This document shows, piece after piece, positions 54,301 to 64,000 of a DNA stretch of 64,000 nt (its first letter is position 1; each line of letters opens with the position of its first letter). Origin of the DNA: Dendrocalamus latiflorus (taxonomy: Eukaryota; Streptophyta; Magnoliopsida; Poales; Poaceae). Location: the NCBI GenBank assembly GCA_017311315.1, contig CM029653.1:41417122-41481121 (forward strand). The letters run 5' to 3'. The position numbers and the translations under genes are program-made. A model generated the notes under the pieces. The model was not told the origin of the DNA and did no database searches. It saw only the letters and a program-made list of their open reading frames with translations.

Positions 54301-55096
54301 GCTGGCCTCTTGGCCATCTCTCGTAGGATTAGAGGTTAGGTCGCTGTCAAACATGATGGTGACGCCTCTGGAGGACCAGCAAAACAAAAGCCAAAACCTT
54401 CGGAGTTTATCTCTATGGGGTCCCAAGTGCTTCGTAACAGCACCCAGTCTGTCAAAGCCGCATCTTGGGCTTTGGGAATGCTTCGCGTTTGTGGAGGAAC
54501 TGACTATTTTGAATTGCAACGAGCTTGTCTGCTGGCCAGTGGATGAGCTCCGATGCTTGGTTCGCCTCCGTTCTCTGAGTATTGGGAGTTGTGCCAAGCT
54601 GGAGGGGAAGGGTTCATCATCCGAGGAAATCCTTCCGCTGCCCCAGCTGCAGAGGTTATTTATTATTGGCTGTGGCAGTTTGCTCGAGATTCCGAAGCTG
54701 CCCGCATCCCTTGAGCAATTGGAGATGGTTTTTTGCGACAGTTTGGTGGCGTTGCCGTCAAACCTCGGAAATCTGGCAAAGCTGAGGGAGCTCCACATGC
54801 GGGTCTGCAGTGGCCTGAAAACATTGCCTGATGGGATGGATGGTCTCACTTCTCTTGAGGAATTGACTGTTGTCTGTTGTCCAGGGATGGAGAAATTCCC
54901 GGAGGGTCTCCTCCAGCGGCTCCCGACCCTCAAATCCCTATCAATATATGACTGCCCCGACCTGGAAAGACGTTGCAGACAAGGCGGGGAGTATTTTCAC
55001 TTGGTCTCTTCCGTTCCACGGAAAACAATTCGAGCAGTAGAACCCAACAACAACAACTACAAGAGGTTTTTGAAGAGGCTCCTCCCCTCCTGCTGA
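51314..55096 (+). CDS. CNL3: CC-NB-ARC-LRR protein with an extra LRR block, 1260 aa
   Basis: Third CNL paralog, single exon, with the same leader and start context (GCCATGGC). CC domain with EADDVLDDF at about 75; P-loop GMGGLGKTT (196-204); LLVLDDVW (272-279); GSVIVVTSR (301-309); GLPLAL (365-370); MHD (495-497, three residues earlier than in the paralogs). It keeps two segments missing from CNL1 and CNL2 (NHFAELDT and VTPLTFKILKVLK near 570-590). It also carries a duplicated LRR block: GEPNSLVMFPQLEKLSIHDC, then about 45 residues later GEPNSRVMFPQLEKLSIWNC. The C-terminus is the basic KRFLKRLLPSC. Intact and probably functional; it may be the least deleted of the three. Confidence 0.95.
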   Translation: MAESLLLPVVRGVAGKAADALVQSVTGMWGVDEDRGKLERQLLAVHRKLDDAEAKSETDPAIKRWMKDLKAVAYEADDVLDDFQYEALRREAQIGGSTTRKVLSYFTHHSPVQFRLSMSKKLRNVLKKINELVVEMNTFGLAENRAEVPQVLYRQTHSALDEYSEIFGRDDDKEVVMKLLLDQRDQQKVQVLPIIGMGGLGKTTLAKMVYNDRGVQTHFELKMWHCVSENFDACPLVKSIIKLVKGGTCGPSDTIEQLRKQLLDAIGRKRFLLVLDDVWNEDERKWEDDLKPLLCSVGGPGSVIVVTSRSQQVASIMGTLGPHKLSCLSVDNSWELFSKKAFSKGVEEKAELVIIGKRIVKKCKGLPLALKAMGGLMSSKQQVQEWEAIEESNVGDTDRGKDEILSILKLSYKHLSSETKQCFAFCAVFPKDYEMEKDMLIQLWMANGFIQEDGTMDLAQKGEFIFHDLVWRSFLQDVKPTQLYFSPYESVGCKMHDLMHDLAKYVTDECATIEELIQQKASIKDVRHMQKSTAELEQSRGVLKGRASLRTLLEPITSRKNHFAELDTKDRKELKVTPLTFKILKVLKLTSLRVLCCRSPSIIHSKVINAKHLRYLDLSGSNIVSLPNSICVMYNIQSLRLNDCSNLKYLPEDMRTLRKLIHLHLFGCTSLERMPPNVSLLKNLHTLTTFVVDTEVGRGIEELKDLRHLGNMLELYNLRKIKSGKNAKEANLQQKQNLTELFLYWGRYQGYMPEDEITNDEEVLESLAPHSELQILEVHGYGGLEISQWMSDPQKFRRLRKLHISNCPRCKDLPVVWLSVSLEYLSLHNMGSLSTLCRSIKVDAEGYNSPVQFFPKLKEMFLRELPNLERWAERSLGEPNSLVMFPQLEKLSIHDCPKLASVPAQSFPMLKEMSLYGLPSWAERNPGEPNSRVMFPQLEKLSIWNCPKLASVPVSPVLKNLAIKGCCSLPISSLAHLTTLSELEYKVQDIVPMSMPLASWPSLVGLEVRSLSNMMVTPLEDQQNKSQNLRSLSLWGPKCFVTAPSLSKPHLGLWECFAFVEELTILNCNELVCWPVDELRCLVRLRSLSIGSCAKLEGKGSSSEEILPLPQLQRLFIIGCGSLLEIPKLPASLEQLEMVFCDSLVALPSNLGNLAKLRELHMRVCSGLKTLPDGMDGLTSLEELTVVCCPGMEKFPEGLLQRLPTLKSLSIYDCPDLERRCRQGGEYFHLVSSVPRKTIRAVEPNNNNYKRFLKRLLPSC

Positions 55097-55305
55097 CCCT
55101 CACCTGATGGAGGTGCGTGTAATGCTCCTTCATGCTATCTCGTCTCTTCCATTATCTTCTTTTAATTTATTACTAATCCAGAGTCCAGCATCGTCTCTTT
55201 TATTTAGTATTCTCTCTTTTTAACGCTTCACGTATATTACCAATTAACGCTTTCACGTATATACCCCCACACAAATCAACACGAAAATCACCACCGGGAT
55301 CAAAC

Positions 55306-55600
55306 ATGGCCGCCTCACGCGCGCTCCTCTCCAATCCGCACGTGACCGCCAGCCCTACCACGACGAGGGCGCGGGCCCGCCTCCGATCTGCGATCCTGTC
55401 GTCACCGACGGCGGCGGCGTGGCCGAGAAGCTCAGCGAGGTCGATCTGGCCGTGCTGCGGCAGTTCGCCGACGTGGAGTGCGCGTACGGCATGTCCCCCG
55501 CCTAGCGAGGTCGATCTGGCCGTGCTGCGGCATGTCCCCCGCCTAGCGAAGGTGACGAGGGAGGTGCTGGATGCGGGCCGCGGTCGGCTGCGGGTGGAAA
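55306..55600 (+). pseudogene. D-3-phosphoglycerate dehydrogenase first-exon relic, unit C
   Basis: The ATG at 55306 gives MAASRALLSN, then frames break. Pieces matching PGDH are LAVLRQFADVECAYGMSP (about 55448-55500) and KVTREVLDAGRGRLRV (about 55550-55598). The middle contains an internal duplication of 'cgaggtcgatctggccgtgc' (55436 and 55505), both halves ending in 'catgtcccccgcctagcga'. The spacer before it shows the unoccupied 'ccgggatcaaac' target used by the copia-type element in unit A. Confidence 0.7.
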
Positions 55601-55619
55601 TTACCATACCATTACCATC

Positions 55620-56080
55620 TCCTTTACTCGTTACGACACTCTTCATCCCCTATTGTCTTCCTCTTACGCACGCACCCATGATATTAATCCTTGGAAGGGG
55701 TGAAAACAATTCTTGCTAATCATGGACGAAAATAGCTAGCTAGTAAGTATGCAAACTATGAACATCATCATTTAACTGTCTTTGCGTTAACATTGGTGGT
55801 CTCAAGTTCCACTCCCGTGGAGTGCCTAGCAAAGTATATCTTTTCTCCCCATTCCCATGAAATGCCTACCTAAAATAGATCTTACATATAAGTGCAATAC
55901 ATGATGCAATATTCTTTCAACGTTGACATTCAATCATAAGCTCATATATAACTTTTGGGCACATCCTCTAAAAAAATGGCAACACAAAAACAGAAGCCAT
56001 TCTCTGTTTTTTCATCGCTGCTCGTATATAAGCAAAAAGATAAAAAGTGCAAAATATTGCGAAGTTCAATGGCATGCAGA
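55620..56080. other. Non-coding spacer
   Basis: AT-rich, no match elsewhere in the window and no gene signal seen. Confidence 0.4.
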
Positions 56081-56085
56081 CTTAC

Positions 56086-56169
56086 ATTTAAAGCATGCAG
56101 ATGCTTTGTAACTCTGTATACGCAAACTCTGTGGAACTCGGCTAGAAGATAATCCATTGCATCTGGTAC
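56086..56169 (-). pseudogene. GLE1 (mRNA export factor) exon relic, inverted
   Basis: An 84 bp exon on minus between an acceptor (CTCAG) and a donor (GTAAGT) encodes PDAMDYLLAEFHRVCVY and KHLHALN. This resembles the plant GLE1 segment around 'LAEFHKACIYTVPKH'. GLE1 activates the DEAD-box helicase that remodels mRNPs at the nuclear pore. Only this exon and the one at 56334 (other strand) are visible, so it is a rearranged relic. Family call from memory of motif resemblance. Confidence 0.5.
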
Positions 56170-56333
56170 CTGAGCATACACATGACATACCATATGTAGC
56201 TTAATGCATGGTGAAGGAAATAAATTAAAGTTACCTTCTTTAGAGGGCGACAAATTTGAAGTTATAGACTGTATATAATTTGTTGTAGTGAGATGACCTA
56301 TGTTGTAATATAGAGGATGTCAATAATCTCCAG

Positions 56334-56420
56334 AATTACCTGAACCACAAAGCTTATCTTGAGGAGCCAGAAGGGCAGCACCTCGCCCAACAACTGCTAT
56401 CTAAAGAGTTGTTCATGTGA
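56334..56420 (+). pseudogene. GLE1 C-terminal exon relic
   Basis: Exon after an acceptor (atctccag) reads AYLEEPEGQHLAQQLLSKEL then FM and stop. It resembles the C-terminus of plant GLE1 (YL-EPEGR...). It points opposite to the 56086-56169 exon, indicating an inversion within the relic. Confidence 0.5.
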
Positions 56421-56439
56421 AGATCAACACCAGATCGGC

Positions 56440-57770
56440 GTGGAGCTGTGGCGTATGGATGTCAGACAAGTTTGTTACCCGTGATCAGCAGCAGCGGTTG
56501 CCAGCCAGCTAGGGGCTCCATGTGTTCAGAAAGGTATTCATATTTTGTCGATGCCCCTCAAGTCCTGAACTCGAAGGCGAGGTGGAAGAGCAGAGGAGGT
56601 GACGCTTCTTCCTCAACTCTGGCCGGGGGAGGACACACCGCGGTCGGCGGCGCTATATCCGTGGCTGTCGGCGGCAGATCCATGGCCGTCGGGGCCAGAA
56701 CCGGGCCCGTCGGCGCCGGATCCGCCATCCCTAAGCCCGCGTACCGAGGCGGCCGTGCGGTACACCGCGGCCATGCGGAGGAGTACACCGACGGGGTCGT
56801 CTTTCTCCTAGCCACCGACAAGTCCTCGAGGCCGAGGAGGCAGTTGACGGAGGCGGAGTCGGTGGAGATCCCCCGTGAGACGCCGTCGAGCGAGCCGGAG
56901 ATGGCGCTGCTGAGGGCATCGACGAACCAGTTCTCGGACTAGGATGAACGAGGAGGACTCGGGCTTGGCCGGGAAGAGGAAGAGGCCCGATCTACATCTG
57001 CACCAGCCTGCTCGACGAGCCCAACCTGCTGCAGAGGACGGGGAAGCTGGCGGCAGTGGCAAGCACGGCGGGTCGGCATGGAGTGCCGAAGAGGAGCGCG
57101 AAGGTGGAAACCAGTGGGAGAAGGACATGGCTGGCCGAGGTCGATCTGGCAGCGCGACGAAGGGTTCCGTCGGTGGCGGCATCCAGATGGAGGAGGAGAT
57201 GGCCGGAGAGCGGCCCGGACTTGAGGGAAGGATTAGGGAGGAGAAGATGGTGGTCACATTGAACTCATGGATGAGATTTGGGAGACAAGTTACGGGGCCA
57301 AAACGACCTAATTAAGGCGGACTAACTCTGGTTTTTTATATTAGTAGTAGAGATGAATTAACAAGGACCACAGGAACACAGCGTATCCAGGTCGAGATGT
57401 GGTCGGTCGCGATGGCCTCGTCGGAGGACAACACGATGGCGGAGTTGGTGAGCATTTTCCCCTGCCACACCGATGATGCTTTCTTCTCTTTGTTAGTAGA
57501 ACTAGAATGTGTTTGTTTTGATTGCGCTCGCATCGTCTTGTTCGAGTGATGGTATCTATCCAAGATGTTGCAATGCAGGGGACGATGAAGAAGGAGGTGC
57601 TACGCCGGCTCGGCACGGGGGAGAAGGCGGGCCTCACCGACAAGGAGGTGGCTTGCCGACTCCGCCTCCGTAGGCCCAATGTCATCATCCTCTCTCACCA
57701 CGTGCGTCCCCTCTCTCTCTCCCCCATTAATAATTGCATTCTTGCATATGTGGAATCAATTCAATCTGAT
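56440..57770. other. GC-rich region, origin unclear, then unassigned spacer
   Basis: 56500-56625 resembles 32340-32450 in unit B. 56640-57300 is GC-rich with open frames on both strands (for example + 56448-56942), but I recognise no domain. 57410-57715 has a frame with MKKEVLRRLGTGEKAGLTDK that I cannot assign. Possibly captured exons inside a transposon; left uncalled. Confidence 0.35.
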
Positions 57771-57773
57771 TGT

Positions 57774-58046
57774 AATGGCCCCGGCTTCTGGCTTCTGGCT
57801 TATTTTTCACTATTTATAAGTTTCGTTTTTTTCTGAACTTTTGACTTTTTGTTGAGTTTTTTTGTCGGTTCTTTTTTTTCCCGTATTTGTTTGTATTATA
57901 CGTAATGGGCTAACATATTTTTTATATTTTCAAATTTTTTTAAATTTAATTATGCTAAATAAGCCTCTGTCAGCTGCAGTGCTTTTTTCAACCAGCTACA
58001 GCGTTTTCAGCCATAAGCTATGAGCTTTTCAGCCGAACCGATCACC
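57774..58046 (-). mobile_element. MITE of the GGTGATCGGTTCGGCTG family, copy 2 (reverse)
   Basis: Reverse complement of the copies at 20829 and 60757. It ends 'cttttcagccgaaccgatca' at right and begins with 'ggcttctggcttatttttca' at left. Confidence 0.8.
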
Positions 58047-58149
58047 ACCATAGTATAAGCCTCTGGTGATAGGTGGTCCTTGCGTTGGAGTTCTTCAGTT
58101 TGTTCTTCCTTTATTTTTTTTATACCAAATCGGACCTTGTGTTTGTTCC

Positions 58150-59975
58150 CTGATTCTTTTTAGATAACGGAACTAGGTTCCAGCCTCTACCATCCGGAGA
58201 TGGTACACATCTGCAAGTTTAACACAATCCAAAGCCATTAGGCTCAAGCTCTTACATCCAAGAGACAGGAAATAAAAGCAACAAGTTCAGCCCACCCAGG
58301 ACGAACGACTACAAGCACTGAAGAGAATTAGGACTACGCTTTAATTCGATTCCAAAAGCTCCACCCAAACTTTTTGAAGACCTCCATAATCGTCGTCTCT
58401 AAGTCTTTGCAACCGCGATGGAACGCCGGTCGCTCCTCCTCCTTATGCAGCAGGGACCACTGTCGGATCCAGTACGTCGCCCTGAAAATCACCTGTAAAT
58501 AGGTAGTAGACTTAGTCTTGTTAAAAACCATATCGTTTCTATTCAACCAAAGAGCCCAACAAAGCGCAGCTGCTCCTAATAAAATTTGGTTTCTAAGCTG
58601 AAGACACAAGCCATTTAGCCAAGAGCCAAACATATTAGAAAAACTAGTGGGTGGTTGAATTCCAAAAGTGAAAAGCACAGTATTCCACACAAATCTCACA
58701 AAATGGCATTCAAAAAACAAATGTTGAATAGTCTCTAAGGAACTACAGAAACAACATTTGACACTTCCTTGCCAATTCCTTTTTGCCAAGTTATCTTTCG
58801 TGAGAGTGATTCCCTTATTTAAAAACCAAAGGAAAATTTTAATTTTCAGCGGAACCCTTAACTTCCAAAGAGGGTTTTTTCCGGGAAGAACTCCTTGTTG
58901 TATCAAGGTTCTATACATGGACCGAACTGTGAACAAACCATTCTTGCTATAGTTCCATAGGAACACATCCCTTTCACTTGTGAGGTTAACCCAGACCACT
59001 TTAGACACTAGGTCATACCAAGAAGTCAAATTTTCGTTTACTAAACCTCTCCTAAAAGACACATTAAGCGGTATAGTCCGTAAGACATGTGCTACCGTAT
59101 CATCTTTCCTTCTCACTATTCTGTAAAGGTTTGGATATACCTCTCTGAAAGGCTTGTCCCCTAACCAAACATCCTCCCAAAATCTTATTTGTCCCCCACT
59201 TTGCACCTTGAAACTTCCACCGGTGAAAAAAACATCCTTGACCTTCATAAGGCCACTCCAAAAATGAGAATCTCCCAGCCTGTGTTGCACTTGAGTCAGG
59301 GATTTGTTGGATAGGTATTTCTTCCTTAGAAGATTTTGCCAAACCCCATCATCATTAGAAAGCTTAAACAACCACTTGCTCAACAGACATCTATTTTGAA
59401 TTTCTAGGTTTTGTATGCCTAGTCCACCAGAGTCTTTAGGCATACAAACGACACTCCACCTAGCAAGCCGATATTTCTTTTTGTGTTCATCGCATTGCCA
59501 GAAAAAACGTGAGCGATAATAATCTAATTTTTGAAGAACTCCTCTAGGGACTTCAAAAAAAGATAACATAAACATAGCCAAACTAGTTAGCACCGAATTA
59601 ATCAAGACTAGTCTCCCTCCAACTGAAAGCAATTTTCCTTTCCAACTAGAAAGTTTTTTTTTGGAACTTCTCCTCAATACAGGCCCAATCCTTGTTCGAT
59701 AATTTTCTATGATTCATCGGTAATCCTAGATACCTAAAAGGAAGACCCCCCCAGTTTGCACCCAAAAAGTTTTGCATATTCTTGTTCACAATCCTTAGCT
59801 GCGCCATAACAAAAAAGCTCACTTTTGTGAAAATTAATCTTGAGCCCCGATAATTGCTCAAAGGTACTAAGCACAAGCTTGAGATTCTTAATGATCTAAT
59901 AGGATAATTAAGTAAATTACAATTTATAGAATCGTCCATAGCAATCAAAAAGAGATGAATAATTGTAATGTCTAG
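58150..59975 (-). pseudogene. 5'-truncated LINE: RT C-terminus and zf-RVT domain
   Basis: Non-LTR retrotransposon remnant. On minus, the RT end reads LVLSTFEQLSGLKINFHKSE (about 59895-59835), then after a frameshift LPFRYLGLPMNH (about 59740). A 447 aa open frame (59677-58334) starts near KKLSSWKGKLLSVGGRLVLI and reaches a zf-RVT domain: LWKLRVPLKIKIFLWFL, CCFCSSLETIQHLFFECHFV, ALCWALWLNRNDMVF. The 3' end 'gttccgttatctaaaaa' lies at about 58155. A degenerate A-DD box (IAMDDSI) near 59935 may be the remains of the RT catalytic motif. The endonuclease and the RT palm core are missing. Plant L1-clade by motif style. Confidence 0.85.
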
Positions 59976-60490
59976 CAAAGTAAAAGTATTTTAAACCCCT
60001 ATGTCAGAATATCCAACTTGCTAATCACAGCACAAAAGACAAATAAAAAAGAGAGTGTTTAAGCATCACTTGGATGTTTTTTCCTAACTATCATCTAAAT
60101 TTATAACATTTGGATTAGAAATCAAGAGTCTCTTGTTTTTAAAGGGGTTTTTTAAGGGGAAGAGGTAGAATTCAAGGGGAGGGAGAGAATTCATGACCAT
60201 TGAATTTTTAATCTAACAGTTCTAAATCTAGATGATAGTTAGGAAGAAAATATCAGATGATGTTTAATAAAATCTAATAAGAAATAGTAATAATGAAAAT
60301 GGAGATAAACTCATCCGATTCTCACTTAGCCGATGATGAGGTGCTGCGGCAAGCGACGCTCTGGACTTTTTTTCCTTCCGTCTCCTGTGCAAACAAAATA
60401 AATAATAACAGAGAATTTACTTGCTCTTCTCTCCCCTAAACTGCATGCTCCATTCTTTATTCAATCGCGTGTGCTGGCAACCGATGGATT
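59976..60490. other. Spacer with a foldback element
   Basis: Apart from the MITE at about 60055-60275, nothing is recognisable. Confidence 0.4.
60055..60275. mobile_element. MITE-like foldback, ~220 bp
   Basis: The left arm 'gcatcacttggatgttttt' plus 'cctaactatcatctaaa' pairs with the right arm 'tctagatgatagttaggaag' plus 'atcagatgatg'. Arms are about 35 bp and imperfect. Exact ends and TSD are not settled. Confidence 0.6.
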
Positions 60491-62700
60491 GAGGACGCGT
60501 ACGTACTCTGGACACGACGTGGACGTGTGAACACGTCGAAGCTTCGTTCCACCGCACGTGTACAGAGAAACGGGCAACGTGGCTGTGATTTCGTCGTGCG
60601 TGACGAGGCTTGACGCGCAGCCGATCTTTTTTTAAATAGATTTGGTCTTTTATCTTAGATTATATTTATATGTGTAAAATATTTTTCTGATACATTTTAA
60701 AACTCTAGCACGAAATTGGCATTATGGATAAGTGCATCTTGTCTTACCTTTTAGGTGGTGATCGGTTCGGCTGAAAAGCTCATGGCTTATGGCTGAAAAC
60801 ACTGTAGCTGGCTGAAAAAAGCACTGTAGCTGACAGAGGCTTATTTAGCATAATTAAATTTAAAAATATAAAAAATATGTTAGCCCATTACGTATAATAC
60901 AAACAAATACGGGAAAAAAAAGAACCGGCAAAAAAGCTCAACAAAAAGTCAAAAATTCAGAAAAAGACGAAACTTATGAATAGTGAAAAATAAGCCAGAA
61001 GCCGAAGCCGAGTTGATCAGGGCTAGAACATCATTCCTATTTATATACTAATGTCCAAATTATGATCTTATTCCTAAGACCACGAATTCCTCTCCAATTC
61101 CAATAATTTCAACTTTTTCACACTATCTAATTTTGGATATCCCAAAATTGTCACGTATCGTAGCATCTAGACCGCACCTCTGTAGCTCTAATAGTCTAAC
61201 ACGCATTATCCATTCTTGATCTTCATACACCCTAACTCGAGCCCGACTGTTTTCTCCAACATCTTTGACCCTCTGGACCATAACTTTATACCAAACCATC
61301 TCCTAGTTCTCACCGTAGACCACGATCGCCTCCGAATTATTCTGCACATGCAAAGACCAAATAACTTTTTTTGCACAAGTTCTTTCCAACTCGATCAACA
61401 TCAGTCAACACACACGCTACACACCTCAAATAATCATCAAATAATCAACGTTGTTTATTCATAATCTAAATCAACATTGTTAATTATTTATCATCTAAAT
61501 TATTCTAGATCAGTCACATGGTCTAACACAATTCCTGAGGTCCAGGACTAGTTAGACAATTCGGTAATATTAAACTGCCTCAAAATGGTAAAATAGTTGG
61601 TCGGACCAGGACATTGCGATTTGCATGGCACATATGTTCTAGTTCCCTTTTATGTTAGTTGTTCCCAATGAGATTGTGTAACAAAGGTGGATAATAATAC
61701 CTAAAGTTTGAGTCTCTTCGTTGAGTAGTATTTTGAACTTTTGTGTCACCATGTGGTGAGGTGTGGTCTAAGTGCTACAAGGGTGTTTGTTGAACGGCTA
61801 TACTCATTCGAGTGTGAATGCGGGAGGCCGGAATATTGCGTATTCCTTAATCTAAAAAAAATGCGAACCTCAATCTACTCTTTGGGTTACTCAGCTGAAT
61901 GCAACAATAGCCATCATAAGTCTTGAATCTTGAACAACCTTTGCTTCCAAGGTAGCTAGTTTCACCGATTTCAATTCCCCCTTTTCTTTTATCCCTTGAA
62001 CACTACACCATTCTCCTTTTGTGGATCATGGAATATATTTGAACTAAGGAAAACCTAACTACACATATTGCTAGCCTCGCTATCTGACTATCTTCTTGTT
62101 TGATTAGAGTGTTTTGATAGTCATCTTTATATAGGTGTCTGTCCCAAATTTGATTAGTGTTTCGAGATAGTCACTTTATCATCAGAATGCACGGCTTGAT
62201 GTACCAAAATTTGAGTATTAATCTCACTACTTGTACTCTCGTTGTGTAAAATGGAAATCAGCACTCTCTTATGCTTCTTTAGAATTTAGGGTATCTCTAT
62301 TAATAAAAACACTTCGAGGAATAATCACCTATGACCTGAGGAGTATATGTTATAATATGGCTCCAAAGAAGTATTGCTAGAGCTCAATAAAGTAAGTATC
62401 CTATTTCTTTTCTCAAAGGGTAGCTGAGAAAGCTCCTCTTTATCAGTAATACAGAGCTCATATCTCTCCCCTCATTCTATTCAAAGCTATGGTTTCCTGG
62501 AGTACGAGCACAAAATTTTGAATTCAGTGTTCATTCATTTTTTTTAAAAAAAAGCTACTCTAGTCTAGGTGTGTGTGTTTGTCATGCAGATTACTACAAT
62601 TGGAATCTAGTTTAGAAAAAGCATTAGGTCTTGACTATCCAGGTCATATATCGTTTACATTTTTACTACAAATGCAGCTTGATAAGTTCAAAATTTACTG
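60490..62700. other. Unit-C copy of the spacer upstream of the H+-ATPase relic
   Basis: Collinear with 32690-34590 of unit B ('acgtcgaagcttcgttccac', 'ggtcggaccaggacattgcg', 'cacttcgaggaataatcacc'), with a MITE inserted at 60757-61022 and a ~170 bp addition near 61700-61865. No gene is supported. Confidence 0.65.
60757..61022 (+). mobile_element. MITE of the GGTGATCGGTTCGGCTG family, copy 3
   Basis: Runs from 'ggtgatcggttcggctgaaa' to 'gagttgatcagggct'. Unit B lacks it: 33040-33070 reads straight through as 'caccttttagactggacatt'. Confidence 0.8.
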
Positions 62701-62706
62701 CTGCAG

Positions 62707-62930
62707 GAGGAGGACAGCATGCTTCAAAAATGCCTGATGGGGCTCTTCTCACTCTGGGGATGGGATCATGTCTTCCCCAAGTTTATGCCATTGTTTGCTG
62801 GGGATTGCTAGCCGAGGACATTATTATATTAGCTACACGAGCATCAAGATCCCAACATGAACTATACATTGAACCAGTTGATGCAGCTTCTAAGCCGTTT
62901 GGATGATTCAGAATAGGTTTCTTTTTCTCT
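62707..62930 (+). pseudogene. Plasma-membrane H+-ATPase relic, unit C (internally deleted)
   Basis: Begins like unit B ('aggacagcatgcttcaaaaa'), then jumps from 'cttccccaag' to 'tttatgccattg'. It loses the A-domain and the phosphorylation motif, and resumes with ATRASRSQHELYIEPVDAA. It shares the family features of 34590-35370 with about 600 bp deleted. Confidence 0.7.
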
Positions 62931-63059
62931 TACTATGTTGCCTTTTAATCCCTCTTTTGTGGTCGGTGGTTGCGTACGGCCGTACGGATCCAAGTACTGA
63001 GGGTAGGGCGCTCGCCCTAATCTAGCTACTGGCAGAGCTCTTCCTTGACGTGGCATTAA

Positions 63060-63466
63060 GACTTTGAGACTTGATTTTAGAAGAAGAGGGAGACTAGGGG
63101 CTTTATTTATTCATTACTTGAATATGAATGATGCAACTCCTCACTTTGTATGGATGAGGTTAACCCCTAACAGTATGAAAACTAACACAATTTAATACAA
63201 CCAATCAACTAAAGATAAGATCATATCCGTACTATCTAAATATAAAGATATGCATCCAACTATCCTAATATGAAGCTAAGCATCTAACTATTCTAAAAAT
63301 AAAGACATGCATAAGATTCTATCCTTAAATAGGTAGCGTCGTTACAGTACCACATGGGTATTGTTCATGTGTGCTACAGTACCCATGGTACTGCTCACTC
63401 GCAACTGCGTGCATCGCTGGGATCCTAGGCCATAACACTACATGTGTATTTCCCTTTGGTAAACTT
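63060..63466. other. Spacer
   Basis: AT-rich, with no gene or repeat that I can define. Confidence 0.35.
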
Positions 63467-64000
63467 GTAACACCCCCATTTTTGGGGAAAATAGGGGCGT
63501 CAACAATCCGCAACCACCCAGGATTTTAGTTGCAGACCGAACGAGTATCATACCTGCTTACGAACATTTAAGAAGAGTTAGTTTGATTGAAATAAGACCT
63601 AGCGGTCAATTTAGCAATAAAATGGGCGTACAAGCCCAAAAGTACTTACATGCAGAAGAACCGCGGAACACACCACAGGAAAGCCTGAGTGCAGCCGTAA
63701 CCCTAACACGAAATCTTGGTTCGCCTTCTCTTCTTCTGGTATCTATTGGGGGGATTTACGCAAGGCTGAGTACCAACCACTATACTCAGCAAGTCACAAG
63801 GATAAACCTGATTTATCTAAATGCAGGAGTTTCAATGGGAGAGTGTATACTGGTTTTAATGATTTTAGTGGATGCAATTTTATTTGTAAACACTTTTGAA
63901 ACCAAAGACCAAACAGCTACTCCTTAAGATTAAGGGAGGTTTCTTTTAAGGTCAATTAACCGGCTACTCAATTTAAAACATTATTAAAACTACTTATGCC
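63467..64000 (-). mobile_element. Start of a probable gypsy-type LTR running out of the window
   Basis: From TGTAACACCCCCATTTTTGG onward the composition changes. The stretch 'ggctgagtaccaaccactat' with 'actcagcaagtca' resembles the motif found in grass gypsy LTRs, read on minus. The other end lies outside the window, so the call is tentative. Confidence 0.4.

Overview
The window is nuclear DNA of a grass (Poaceae), probably panicoid. The evidence is eukaryotic intron/exon structure, monocot-style CC-NB-ARC-LRR (CNL) resistance genes that are GC-rich at the 5' end, plant LTR retrotransposons, MITEs, a LINE, and fragments of plant housekeeping genes. The species cannot be named from sequence alone.

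The backbone is a tandem segmental duplication with three units on the + strand. Each unit starts with two or more copies of a ~640 bp upstream module, then one large intronless CNL gene (starts at 1732, 21813, 51314; 1195, 1250 and 1260 aa). After each CNL comes a partly retained train of unrelated gene relics. Unit A (1-20.7 kb) carries PGDH exon 1, a BAG6-like gene, a plant-mobile-domain relic, the last exon of RPL7 and a HAD-IIA hydrolase relic. Unit B (20.8-46.7 kb) carries BAG6-like, plant-mobile-domain, H+-ATPase, a small minus-strand gene, a four-exon RPL7 and the HAD relic. Unit C (49.6-63 kb) carries PGDH, inverted GLE1 exons, a LINE and a second, smaller H+-ATPase relic. Lesions shared between copies (HAD frameshift, BAG6-like frameshift) show that several relics were already dead before duplication.

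Comparing units as filled and empty sites resolves many insertions with target duplications: a gag-only copia-type element (5492-7971, TSD GGATC), a second short LTR element without gag/pol (26867-29481, TSD CTAAG), two solo LTRs (14782-15711, TSD CAATA; 43866-46013, TSD ACGAA), a 577 bp Mutator-type foldback with a GC-rich minisatellite (42640-43216, 9-bp TSD), several MITEs, a 36 bp LINE micro-insertion (36420-36455), and a Tat/Grande-like Ty3/gypsy 3' end with an antisense ORF (46.7-49.6 kb).

Only the three CNLs look clearly intact. RPL7 is open end to end, but only because two frameshifts compensate. The most unusual points are the CNL2 C-terminus rebuilt from 3'UTR plus an out-of-frame BAG6-like exon, the LRR block of CNL3 that looks like the sum of those in CNL1 and CNL2, the upstream modules including one that ends in a beheaded CNL start, and the RPL7 compensated frameshift. 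I found no CRISPR, operon or prokaryotic system, and no tRNA or rRNA gene that I could support by eye.
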